Origin: Lepus europaeus
Taxonomy: Eukaryota; Chordata; Mammalia; Lagomorpha; Leporidae
Length of the DNA: 64,000 nt
Reading direction: 5' to 3'
Assembly: GCF_033115175.1 (NCBI RefSeq)
Contig: NC_084847.1
Coordinates: 51,531,612 to 51,595,611 of the forward strand
Shown in pieces: positions 1 through 12,000 of the stretch. The notes beneath the pieces are model-generated. The model ran no database searches, was not told the origin of the DNA, and worked only from the letters and a program-made list of their open reading frames with translations. The position numbers and the translations under genes are program-made. Position 1 is the stretch's first letter; each line of letters opens with the position of its first letter.

Positions 1-748
1 GTCCCCGTGAGCCCTGACTTAAAAATACCTCCCACCTCTTCTGCATAATTGTCTTTGTGACGAGAGCTAGCAAATTACGTACATATCCACTGCATGGAAT
101 TGTTTTTCTTTTTGGTGATATTTCTTGGTACGTTTTCTAGAAAAAAAAGGATTTAAGCATATTTATGGTTCTTGATTTTTGAAGAGTCACGCCAAAGGAT
201 TTTGCCAGCTATAAATGTTACACATTGACTTTTTTATGTAGCAAATGTTTTGTAAGTTACCTGATTCTAGTTGACAACTGACCTGTCCTAATTTTTCCCT
301 TGCTATAGAATGAAATTTTTTAATTCGTACGTCTTTTGTGACGGACAGTGTAGTGTACGATCCTCAGCAGCCTGATTCAGATGAAGGGCGTGCAAGGCCT
401 GTTGCCGGACGGCGCCATAAGTCCAGGGACACCTGGGTCTCCTCAGCTTGTCTTTGCATTAAGATGGTCCCTGCACGTTGTAGGCATTCGGTGTTTACTG
501 CATGAAAGCTCTGTGCAGCTCTCCTAAAGCTGAAGAAATTTCAGAAAATTCTGGATCCCTTCCCTGGGGACATGGAGCTAGTCGACTGCTTTCAAATCCA
601 TAGCCATCCAGTGAGCTGAGAGCACGGTTGGATGAGTGGCGCGGCCCTGGTGGTGCGGGAGTCTCGGTTGGTCTGATCCAGCTGGGGATGGACCGCTTCA
701 TCTTTCTCTCGGCCTTTTCTCACCTGGCTTTAACATCGTTCCATGCAG
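1..748 (+). other. BAZ1B: BAZ1B intron end, copy A
   Basis: AT-rich to position 350, then unique sequence. No repeat or gene recognised. It matches 47637-48378 with scattered differences. Confidence 0.7.
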
Positions 749-931
749 GTCGTTTCCTTAGAGAAGCTGAAGGACTTCGGTGAGTGTGTCATTGCCCTTC
801 AGGCCAGCGTCATAAAGAAATTTCTCCAGGGCTTCATGGCTCCCAAGCAAAAGAGAAGAAAATTGCAAAGTGAAGATTCAGCAAAAGCCGAGGAAGTGGA
901 CGAAGAGAAGAAAATGGCAGAGGAAGCAAAG
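749..931 (+). CDS. BAZ1B: BAZ1B exon (pre-PHD linker), copy A
   Basis: 61 codons, phase 0 at both ends, bordered by gcag and gtactc. It begins VVSLEKLKDFGE and carries a lysine/arginine patch (KQKRRK) that could act as a nuclear localisation signal, then a Glu/Lys-rich stretch. It joins the exon at 46517-46694 (ending EFEAR) in the full protein. Confidence 0.93.
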
Positions 932-3050
932 GTACTCAGCGATTGAAGTGACAGTTTGTGATGCTGTGCGAGAGTGTCCTTTGGTTTTAGCCTTAACTCT
1001 GCCTTTTAGCTACCATCAGTATGGTGCCGGAGCTAACTTTGCATGTTTTTCTTAATAATTTTCTGCTAAATTAATAATTTTCAAACTAGTCTGTGGATAA
1101 TAGAGTGGTTGTGCAGTCCCCCCACCCCACCCCTTTCTTTAAGCACAATTTGATTGTCTCTTAAAAGATGGTGGTGGCTTTAAAAATATTTTAAAAATTG
1201 TGGTAAAACATATCTAATGTAACGTTGACTGTTTTTACATGTACAGTTCTGCAGCTGTCAGCACATCCATCTCCTGAGCCTTTTTATTTTTCCAAACTGC
1301 TCCTGTCCCCATTAACCAGTAACTCCCTGCTTCCCCTGCCCCAGCCCTCGGCAGCCACCAAACTGTCCTTTTTCTGTCTGTATGGATTTGACTACTCTAG
1401 GTGTCTCCTGTCCATGGAATCATGCAGTGTGTCCTTTTGTGCCTGGTTTACTGCACTTAGCAAGTCTTCAGGGTTTATGTGGAAGCACACACCAGAGCTG
1501 CTTTCTAAGGCTGATTAATACTCCATTGTGTGTTAAAACCTGATCTACTCACACAGCGTTTTAGATACCACATATGTAGGGTTTGTGCACCGAGCAGTTC
1601 TCCAGTTCTCCGCCAGCGCCACTGAGTCCCACAAGTGAATCCCCACGCTCTGTGCGTGGGCCTGCGTCAGCCTGCAGGGTTAAGGGGCTTCTCCCAGCCG
1701 GCGCCGCGGCTCACTAGGCTAATCCTCCACCTTGCGGCACCGGCACACCGGGTTCTAGTCCCGGTCGGGGCACCGATCCTGTCCCGGTTGCCCCTCTTCC
1801 AGGCCAGCTCTCTGCTGTGGCCAGGGAGTGCAGTGGAGGATGGCCCAAGTGCTTGGGCCCTGCACCCCATGGGAGACCGGGAAAAGCACCTGGCTCCTGC
1901 CATCGGAACAGCGCGGTGCGCCGGCTGCAGCGTGCCAACCGTGGCAGCCATTGGAGGGTGAACCAACGGCAAAAGGAAGACCTTTCTCTCTGTCTCTCTC
2001 TCTCACTGTCCACTCTGCCTGTCAAAAATAAACAAACAAACAAATAAATAAAATTTTTAAAAGGGGGGGGGCTTCTCCCACAAGGCAGCTTTCATTTCAC
2101 ACGCCAGCTGCAAGTCCCGTGTTACCACCTGAGCCTGCTTTACACAAGCACTGCCGCCTCAGGTGTGGTGATTTGCGGCAGTGACGCACGGACTCAGGAC
2201 AGCCTTTTGTCTGGGTTACTGTGTTGTCATACAGGATGCAAGGCAGAAACAGCCTGCTGGAAGAGATGGTAGGACAGGCCAGGGGTGAGGTAGGGCGGCG
2301 CACAGAGCAGCCAGGCTCTCTCCACCGTCGCCACTCGAACAGCACCCGGTATGTTCGTCACTGCGGATCATCCTGTCTTGTTTAGAGCCTCAGCGCCAGG
2401 TCCCTCGGTTTTCCCTTCCAGGGGGTCATGGACAGGGCTGAGAGTTCCAGCTCTCCTATCACTTGGTCTTTCTGGCGGCCAGCTCCATCTGGAAGTCGCT
2501 TAGGGGCCACCGAGGTCATCGCAGTAACATCAGCTCAGTGTGATCCGAGGGTTCCTGTGAACACCAGAGGTGGTCCTGGGAGGAAGTGCCGAGAGCGTTA
2601 GGACTGAGGACAGACCCGGCCCGGTCCTTGCCGTGCCACATTTGTGTGCACACACTTTGGTCACCGCGGAGGGGCACTGCGGGCGCCCCTGCCTTGCAGC
2701 TGTTGCGGTGATTCTACTGTGACCGTGTCTTTGGTCCCTGCACCTCATTGTGCCCAGAGGTGGACTTGCCGGGTCACGGTGACTCGGCGTTGAGAGCTGT
2801 AGCAGCCACCTTGTGGTTTCCCAGGGGCTGCGCCGTCTCGCCGTCTTACCTTCATTTTCCTTCTGGCAGTGCACAGGCATTCTGGTTTCTCCACATCCTC
2901 ACTGGCGCTCTTAGGCTCCATGGCTTGGATGAAGTGGGTAGTTCATTGTGGTTTTTATTTGCGTGTCCCTAATTATCAGTGATGTTGAGAGTCTCTTCAA
3001 AATGGCCATGTGCCTGAAATCTTTGGAGAAATGTATATTCAGGTATTTTG

Positions 3051-3084
<34 letters not shown>

Positions 3085-6000
3085 ACAAGCAGAGTTAGAC
3101 AGAGAGAAAGGTCTTCCTTCCATTGGTTCACCCCTCAAATGGCCGCTATGGCTGGTGCTGCACCGATCCGAAGCCAGGAGCCAGGTGCTTCCTCCTGGTC
3201 TCCCATGCGGGTGCAGGGCCCAAGGACCTGGGCTATCCTCCACTGCCTTCTCGGGCCACAGCAGAGAGCTGGGCTGGAAGAGGAGCAACCGGGACAGAAT
3301 CTGGCACCCCAACCGGGACTAGAACCTGGGGTGCCGGTGCCACAGGCAGAGGATTAGCCTAGTGAGCCGCGGCGCCGGCCCTGCTTATTTTTTAATTGGG
3401 TTGTTTTGTTGTTGAAGTTCTTTCTGTGTTTAGCCTTCTCAGATAAACGACTTACAAATACAGTCTCCCATTCCAGGTGTTCCATTTCATTCTCCTGATA
3501 GTGTCTTGATAGTAATTGATGCATTAAAGTTTAAATTTTGATAAAGTCAGTGCAACTTACCTATCTTTCCTTTTTTAAAAAAAAAATATTTGTTTATTTG
3601 AAAGGCAGAGTTATAGAGGGAGAGACAGATGGCTGCAACAGCTGGGGAGTGACCCAGGAGCCAGGAGCTCCATCCAGGTCTCCCAAGTGGGTAACAGTAG
3701 CCCAGGCACTTGGGCCATCTTCTGTTGTTTCCCAAGCTGTTAGCAGGGAGCTGGATTGGAAGTGGAGCAGCCGGGACTGCAGCCGGCTGTGCCGCAACAC
3801 TCGTGCCACCCCTCCCCATTTTTCGTTTTGTCACCTCCTCCACGTTCGCTGTCGGATCTCAGAAATCATTGCCAGATTCAGTGTCGTGAAGCTTTCCCTC
3901 TTCTCAGTACAAGTAGTTGGGTTGGTGCCACGTATATAGGACGTGCGGGTGAAGTTCCCAGCTCCTGGCTGCACCTGGCCCAGCCCGCTGTTGCAGGTGT
4001 TTGGCGGGGAAGAGGGGGGAAGCCTCAGGGGGAGGTCTCTCTCATTGTCTCCCTGCCTCAGGGGGAGGTCTCTCTCATTGTCTCCCTGCCTCAGGGGGAG
4101 GTCTCTCTCATTGTCTCCCTGCCTCAGAGGGAGGTCTCTCTCATTGTCTCCCTGCCTTTTTAAGTGGAGGAATAAATAATATAATAACGGGCAGCTCCAT
4201 TTTTGTATGTTGAATGTCAGCTTATGAGGACTTACATATGGGAGAGGCCCCAGCCTCATCTAACATGGCGTACTTGTCCCTATTCTAGGTTGCCCTCCTC
4301 CCTTCCTTTCACAGACATCTGATGAAGCCTGCCGGTGCCAGGCACAGGGCTGGGTCTGGAGGTTTTAAGGAACTGAGTAAAAGCCTTGGGTCCTGGCCCA
4401 CACGCAAGAGGTGGAAGCAGGAGACAGTGACAGTGACAGTAGAGTGACAAGTACTGATGAGGAAAAGTGCTGTGAGGGAGGCACGGCCAGGGCAGGCAGG
4501 ACTTCCCCGAGGACGGCCCAGAGATTGGTCGGAACCGGCTTCTGTCCCCAGCACCGGCGCGCTCTTTCTTGGTCTGCATTGCTTCCCAGAGCTCCTCGTT
4601 AGGGTGCTGCGGGTGATACAGGAAGACGGTGGGGATGAGACAGGTCAGCAGAGCGGGGGTTTAGGTAAAGCTGTAGTCCAGACTTGCTCCGAAATGGCAC
4701 ACGTGTATTACCTGGCTGGGATTGAGTTGTCGCCTTTCAAGTGGCTGTTGATGACCGAGGCTACCTGCCAGGCGATACTGAGGTGCCACATAGAGGACCC
4801 GTCTGTCGGGCATCGTCGTCAGTGCTGCTGAGTCTGGCCTGGGTTTTGAGGACAGAGCAGTCTTCCCTGACGTGACCCTTCCAGGCGTCGCCTCTTCCCT
4901 TGGCGTTTCGTGGTGTTCTCAGTGAGCTCTGTGCATCTGAGCCCCACCGGGAAGTGGCCTTGCAGCTTGTCGGGTGAGACTTGTCCTCCGCGTGGCTGGG
5001 GAGGACCTGAGCCCTCCACGGCCAGAGGCGTGGATGGAAAGCCTGGGACGGCTCCCTGGAAAATGAGCGAGGCGCCTCCCAGCCGGCTGTGCCTGCCCTT
5101 CCCCAGGGCCAGCGCCCCGCAGCATGGAATTTTCCAGTCCTTGGCTGTGAAGGTTTCCACCCAGCAGGGCCAGGGCTCCCATCCCTGCTGCATTAGAGAC
5201 TGTATCAGTCTCTAATCCGGGCGTTAGTTCCTTGTTTACAGATGTAGATTATCTCAAATATTCGATGCTTTTTTGTTTCCTTGAGTTAAGTGGAAGACAG
5301 TATGTAATGTAGAATTTGGCGAAGGCTGGGTTTTGCTTGACTTTCTGTTTACTTTGGTTGCATTTGTCCTGATCGCTTTGCTGTTTTTCCATTTTCCATG
5401 GTCTTCCGTGGAAGACTGACCCGAAGCTGCTGGTATCCCTGCCGGGACGGGATACCTGCCCTTCCAGTGCTGAGCAAGGGCGTTCCTGGTGATTGGATGT
5501 ACGCCGCCCCCTCTCGATTCTGTCGTTAATACCTGCTTCTCGGGTGGGCCCAACAGTTATAAAAACCTGGTGTGGTTTCCCACCAGGGTAGTGTGTCCGG
5601 CCCCCAGCAGCACTGCGGGACAGAGCGTCTGCAGGACGCCACCAGCTGTGGGTGGGGAAGCACACTGGCAGCTGTTTAGCTCGCTTGCTCTTTTTTATTT
5701 ATTAAAGACATTTTGAAGGACAGAGCTTCCATCGGCTGGTTCACTCTGCAAATACCCGTAGCACCTGGAGCTAGGCCAGGCCGAAGCCGAGAGCCAAGAA
5801 CTCAGTCTGGGTCCCTTGTGGGTGACAGAAGTCCAAGTATTCGAGCCGTCACCTGCTGTCTCCCAGGCTGTGCATTAGCAGGGAGCAGTGCCAGGGCTCA
5901 AACCCTGGCTCTCCTGTGTGGGGTACAGGAGTCTCGAGCGGTCTTCACCCTCCTAATACCAAACACCCACTCCTATCTGCTTTTGAAAACACAGCCTTGA

Positions 6001-9000
6001 ATGTGGTAGATGTCTTGTCTGGGTTTTCTTTGGCGTTCTTTGGCCTGTTTGGGATTTTGTGTCATCAGAGACCAGGATGTTCTCTCAAATCTTGAGTGTC
6101 TAATAAAAGTGTTTGCCCCTCAAAATCAGAAGCTGGTTGGAGTCTAGGCGGGTTTAGTGGGTGAGGGGATGCTAATGATTGTCCAGTAGGCGCCATGCCG
6201 TGTGTGTGGAATGGGGATCAGGGAACCCGCACCTTAAATTGCTGTGAGACTTCAGGCAGACTTTCTTCCCGTGGAAAATAACAAGTGAATGTTACACAGG
6301 CATCCAGCGTTGTTCTGAGCAGCTCAGATAGGGAAGCAGCTCACATGTCCGCCAGTTGTTGAGTAGATAGAATGTGATCTGTCTGTACAGTGGAATGTTA
6401 CTGCGCAGTAAGTGGGAGGAAGATTGTGCGCGTGCATGGGCCTAGAAACATGCTCCGTGACAGAAGCCACTCAGAAGTGTGTGATCCACTTAAAATACAC
6501 CAGGCTAGACAAGCTTATTTCCAAGATCTCTTCAAGTTTAAAAGATAATTTACTGAAGCCAGACTAGCTGCTGGGTGCCCGCATTTTATAACTTAGGACA
6601 TAATCAGGAAGTGTGGGACTGTGTTCTCCCATACGTGTGTGCACGGGAGCTGACTGTCCACTAGAGGGCAGCCGTGGTCAGAGGGAGCCCAGCTCTCCCT
6701 GCCCGGTCGCCTCTCCTATAGGTCTGTCACTTCCAGGGGACTTCAGTGCCTAGGGCCACGTAGTGAGGTCCCCTGTGGTGCCGGTGAGCGGTGGGGGCCA
6801 GCTAGTTGGCACTAGGGCGTGCGAGCCTTGAGAGCAGCAAGGGCCTCCTTGCGCCTGTTCACTCCTGACCGAGCTGAACACAGGACCTCCACCCAGCTGG
6901 TGCTGCTGCTCTGTGCTGTCGGGTGCCGCCTGAGCCTGGCCATGCCCATCTCTGGCACCTTTCCCCACTGGGAGAGCGACGCCCCTACGCTGGCATTTGC
7001 TTACCTTTTAGGTCGCAAACACTTGAAAACTTTTTCTTTTTTTAAGATTTATTTATTTTTATTTGGAAGAGTTACACAGAGAGAGGAGAGAGAGAGAGAA
7101 AGAGGTCTTCCATCCGGTGGTTCACTCCCCAATTGGCCGCAATGGCTGGAGCTGCGCCAATCTGAAGCCAGGAGCTGGGAGCTTCTTCCAGGTCCCCCAA
7201 GTGGGTGCAGGAGCCCCAGGACTTGGGCCATCTTCTACTGCTTTCCCAGGCCATAGCGGGGAGCTGGATCAGAAGTGGAGCAGCCAGGTCTCGAAGCGGC
7301 ACCCATAATGGATGCCGGCGCTTCAGGCCAGGGCTTTAACCTGCTGTGCCACAGCGCCGGCCCCGTTGAAATGTTTTTTAAAAATCACCTTTTGATTAAC
7401 AAAACGCTATAAATGAATCAGGCTAAATGGCATTTCTGTTTTCCTTAGAGCATGTATAGGGAAGAGGGTGTCTATTACGGAACTGCTAAGTCCACTTCTC
7501 CCGTGTCCCTACTGTGCGTGCTCAGGCTGCCTGTTAGTTCATCGGCATTTTTGATGCCGGGCTGAGGCCAGTGTCCAGAGTGAAGGCAGGCTGGTCCTGG
7601 ACTTGGGACTCGCCCGTGAACGAGGAGTGCTGCAGACGTGACTTAGCATCTTGGCCCCGTAGTCTAGAAGTGTGCTCCGTGTGAGTGCGGGCACAGCGCC
7701 TGGAACCGCAGCTGGACAGGCTGCACGCCAGCCTTTACCACACCTAGGAGCTCCGACTTCTGAGTGACGCTCGGTCTCCAGGTGGAGGACTGTCCTCTCC
7801 CTTCTGTGACGCTTGGCACGGTTCCCCCACGCTTTGGAGCCGCCATTTCTTCCAGGATCCCTGAGTGAAACCGGGAAGTGCTTGGAGGCAGGTACCCTAG
7901 TGTCTTCCCGTGTGCCTGGTTTGGACGTCGTCGTCATAATGCTGGCCTGACTTGATCTCTGTTTAGGTTGCGTCTGCACTGGAAAAATGGAAGACGGCAA
8001 TCCGTGAGGCTCAGACTTTCTCCAGGATGCACGTTCTGCTCGGGATGCTGGACGCGTGCATCAAGTGGGATATGTCCGCAGAGAACGCGCGCTGCAAAGT
8101 CTGCCGAAAGAAGGGTATGTCCAGACGGCGTTCCAATCTGGGCGTCCTGGGGTGGGATCTTCGCTCCCGATGCTCTTTCCCCCGAGTGTGCTGGGGCAGA
8201 CCTCGCCTTCTGAGGGTCTGAGGTCCCACAGTGAGTCCCATCAGGCCCTTTGCTCTCAGTGACACAGGCACAGTTGATGCCATCAGGGAGCAGTTTAGTG
8301 AATCTAAAACCGAGTCCTTCGGTTATCTCAGAATTTTAGTATCTGTGAGGTCAGAGCGGGTACGGCCAGCAGGGGGCAGTCTGTGTGGTGAGGATGCTCA
8401 GATGGGGCCTCTGCAGGGCAAGGCCAAGATCTTCCCGCTGTCCCTGTGTGCAAAGAGAACTGCATTGCTAAAAGCCGAGTGATTGTGTCCTCGGGGACTG
8501 GGGTTATTGTGTGCCGTAGGTTAAAGTTTAATTTCCAAGGATAGGAAAGTCCGTGCAGTCATTCAGGATCAAGCTGATAGAGAAGGGAGGTGGGAGCGGG
8601 GAGATGGCCGTGCTCAGTTGATTGGTTTATTTTCATGGGAAGTGGGGGCGTGTGGGGGTCTCAGAGAAGAGCAGACTAAGGGGCATTCCTGGCACCCCTC
8701 AGTCAGCGTTAGCTGGCCCAGCCTGGCCCTGCGCAATCTGACGATGTGCGTTAGGAGACCTGGGCCCTCAGTTACCTGTCCTAGTTTATGCTACGTTTCT
8801 TTTCAGCAAATGACTGCCTGGAGTGTCAGGGTGCCCCTGTTCTCGAGCGTGTGATGCCCTGTGGCGGTGTGGGCGGGGCGAGCGCTCTGCCTTACAGCTC
8901 CGTGGTTGTGGCCAGGCTGCCCGCGGTGCTCTGCAAGCCTCTCTCTCCACAGGTGAGGACGACAAGCTGATCCTCTGTGACGAGTGTAATAAAGCCTTCC

Positions 9001-12000
9001 ACCTGTTCTGTCTGCGGCCGGCCCTCTACGAAGTGCCAGATGGCGAGTGGCAGTGCCCGGCCTGCCAGCCAGCCACTGCCCGGCGCAACTCCCGCGGCAG
9101 GTGAGGAGTCTTTGTTCTCAAAAGAAATGAACAAAGAGCTGTCACCGTAGAGCTGCGGTGGCTCACACCGGATCGTTCAGGGGAGCTTTGAGTGGGGTTT
9201 TTGGTACAGACCTGATCGTCTCGGGAGGGGCCCAGAGGGCTCTGGTCTGCCTCTAGCTTGATGTTGGGGTGTCAGGTGTTCCCCGCCTGCCCTGTTCTCT
9301 GTCTCGGCCAGACCATCTCCAGAAAGAGCACTGCACGAGAGCTTGTGGAAGAAGGGGATTAAAGGTTGAGACTATTTTGATGCAAAAAATGTCATTCTGC
9401 ATTTTTCATAAGACACATTTTCCACGAACTTGGCGAAGTGCTCTGCCTTCTGCTTCCATGTTGCCCACGTCTCACTTCTTCACAATTAGGTCTCCAGTCA
9501 GCACGTGGCGCCCTCTTCCCCACGCGCACTGTCTGCCTCCCCGTCAGGATTGAACTTTGATGCCAGCTTGGATGTGAATTTCTCCCTGGCTTTACATAGC
9601 CACTGATTGGCCAGGTGTGGCTAGTCCAGTGTCCAGGAACCGTAGAATCAGCCTGCTGCCCGCCGCTCTCCATGTGTCAGCGGGCAGGCTCAGCTTTCCA
9701 TTGCCCGTTCTAAACTCACTAGCCTGACTGCTCGCTCGCTCGCTCTTTTTTAATATTTATTATAAAAGAGTAACAGGGAGAGGGAGAGATTGTCTGTGTG
9801 CTGGTTCATTCCACAAAAGGCCACAATGGCCAGGCTAAAGCCAGAAGCCAGGAACTTCTTCCAGGCCTCCCACGTGGGTGGCCAGGGCCCAGGTACTTGG
9901 GCCATCTTCTGCTGCTTTTCCCAGGCCATAGCAGGAAGCTGGATCAGAAATGGAGCAGCTGAGACACAAACCAGTGTCCATGTGGGATGTCAGGTGGCAG
10001 CTTTATCTGCTTTCTACAACACTGGCTCCTAGCCCAATTTCTTAAAAATGTTATTTGTGGCCGGCGCCGCGGCTCACTAGGCTAATCCTCCGCCTGCGGT
10101 GCCGGCACACCGAGTTCTAGTCCCAGTCGGGGCGCCGGATTCTGTCCCAGTTGCCCCTCTTCCAGGCCAGCTCTCTGCTGTGGCCAGGGAGTGCAGTGGA
10201 GGATGGCCCAAGTGCTTGGGCCCTGCACCCGCATGGGAGACCGGGAGAAGCACCTGGCTCCTGCCATCGGATCAGCGTGGTACCGCCGGCCGCAGCGGCC
10301 ATTGGAGGGTGAACCAACGGTAAAGGGAAGACCTTTCTCTCTGTCTCTCTCTCTCACTGTCCACTCTGCCTGTCAAAAAAAAAAAAAAAAGTTATTTGTT
10401 TGAAAGGCAGAAAGAGACAGACTTTTCCATCACTGCTTCATTCTCCAAGCGCCCACAGCAGCCGGGACGGGGCCAAGCTAAAACCAGGAGCCTGGAACTC
10501 AGTCTCAGTCAGACAGGTCTCCAGATACTTGGAGCCATCGCCACTGCTTCCCGGGGTGTGCTTCAGCAGGAAGCTGGAATTGGAAGTGGAGCCAGGGGCC
10601 AGCGCTGTGGCGTAGTGGATACCTGCAGTGCCGGCATCCCATATGGGCGCCGGTTCAAGTCCCGGCTGCTCCACTTCCAATCCAGCTCTCTGCTATGGCC
10701 TGGGAAAGCAGTAGAAGATGGCCCAAGTCCTTGGGCCCCTGCACCCACGTGGGAAACCCGGAGGAAGCTCCTAGCTTCAGATCAGTGCAGCTCTGGCCAC
10801 TGCGGCCAACTGGGGAGTGAACCAGCGGGTGGAAGACCTCTCTCTCTCTTTGCATCTCCTCTCTCTGTGTAACTCTGACTTTCAAATAAATAGATGAATC
10901 TTTAAAAAAGGAAATAGTGCCAGGACTTGAACCGCTGTGCTTTGGCAGAGGATTCAGGCAGGCTAAGCAGCGTCCTGTCCACTGTGGTCGGCGGCGGCCC
11001 TTTCCCCTGCGGAACCCCCACTCCCCCGTCCCTGGCCTACACTTGGAGACTCTTAACACTGGCCCAGGGTTTGCTGAGCCCCGGTTGCCATCACGTCTGT
11101 GTGTGTTCTGGACATTCATTCATCATTCAGCTTTGCCTCCTGTGCTCTCCTCCGTGTTGGGAACGATCTCCGCGTAGCCTGCCCCGCGCCCAGCTAAACC
11201 CCTGCTGTCGCTGGGGAGATTGTTTTTATTTAGTTGAAAGGTAGAGTTACAGAGAGGAAGAGAGAGAGGTCTTCTGTCTGCTGGTTCACTCCCCAGATGG
11301 CCACAACAGCCAGGGCTGGGCCAGGCAGGAACCAGGAGCCAGGAGCTTCCTCTGGGCGCCCCACCGGGGAAGCAGGGGCCCAAGCACTTGGCCATCTCCG
11401 TCGCTTTCCCAGGCTACTAGCAGAGAGCTGGACAGGAAGTGGAGCAGCCGGGACTGGGACTGGAACTGGCAGCCATATGGGATGCCGGTGCTGCAGCCAC
11501 GCCAGAGCGCCGACCCCGCCACTTTGTTCTTCACTGAGTATCAGTGAGGCCAAGTGCTGATGTTTGCTGAGTTCACACTGAAACGTGAGGCCATCAAAGG
11601 GCAGCCCCCTGCAGTGTGGACCCTGGCGTGCTCTCTCAGGGCAGAGCTGTTTGATCTGACCCCACCTTCGCGGTGTCCTCAGCGGCTTCTCCCTGCCTTC
11701 CAGCTGCTCTGAGACGCGGGGCTGGGAGCGGCTGTTCTGAGCTGGGATTACCGCGCTTTGATCTTAGGGTCATCTGCAAGCTGCTGGTCATGGAACCGGG
11801 CCAGCAAGGTGGAGTCGGGCCAGAGGCGCACCTGCCTGGCTGCTGGGGCTCTGCAGTCCACCCCCCCCCCCCCAACGCCGGCAGCTTCCACTACCTGCAG
11901 TGTTACATTATCTGGCTCCTTGTGTGAGGCAAAGGCATTGTTTTGTGGGGGAGGGGAGCGTTGTATTGTGGTCTTGATTTCTGTCACCAAGCCATTTGGG

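Larger units (their letters stand above)
932..7966 (+). other. BAZ1B: BAZ1B 7.0-kb intron, copy A
   Basis: Holds L1 relics, six C-SINEs or fragments, a four-unit minisatellite and a CTCF-like motif. Unique stretches without a recognised element: 2100-2780, 4190-5690, 5965-6290 and 7365-7966. Confidence 0.8.
10045..10945 (-). repeat. C-SINE, antisense, host split by two younger C-SINEs
   Basis: Pieces 10045-10061, 10393-10588 and 10909-10945 together give tttgaaaggcagaaagag to tgccaggacttgaaccg. Confidence 0.8.

Noticed and set aside
1817-2047. Many short frames of the type GWPKCLGPAPHGRPG repeated over the window
   Set aside because: Translations of C-SINE copies in various frames; not genes.
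8805-8952. Open stretch just upstream of the PHD exon that looks like an exon extension
   Set aside because: The known PHD finger reads directly from KKG to EDDK across the splice, and this stretch would insert unrelated residues before the second zinc pair.
9500-9520. Further CTCF-like site (ggcgccctctt)
   Set aside because: Lacks the flanking CC of the core and is too weak to list.
10062-10392. tRNA genes suggested by A-box and B-box-like motifs
   Set aside because: The boxes belong to the tRNA-derived heads of C-SINEs. No cloverleaf with intact acceptor stem seen.
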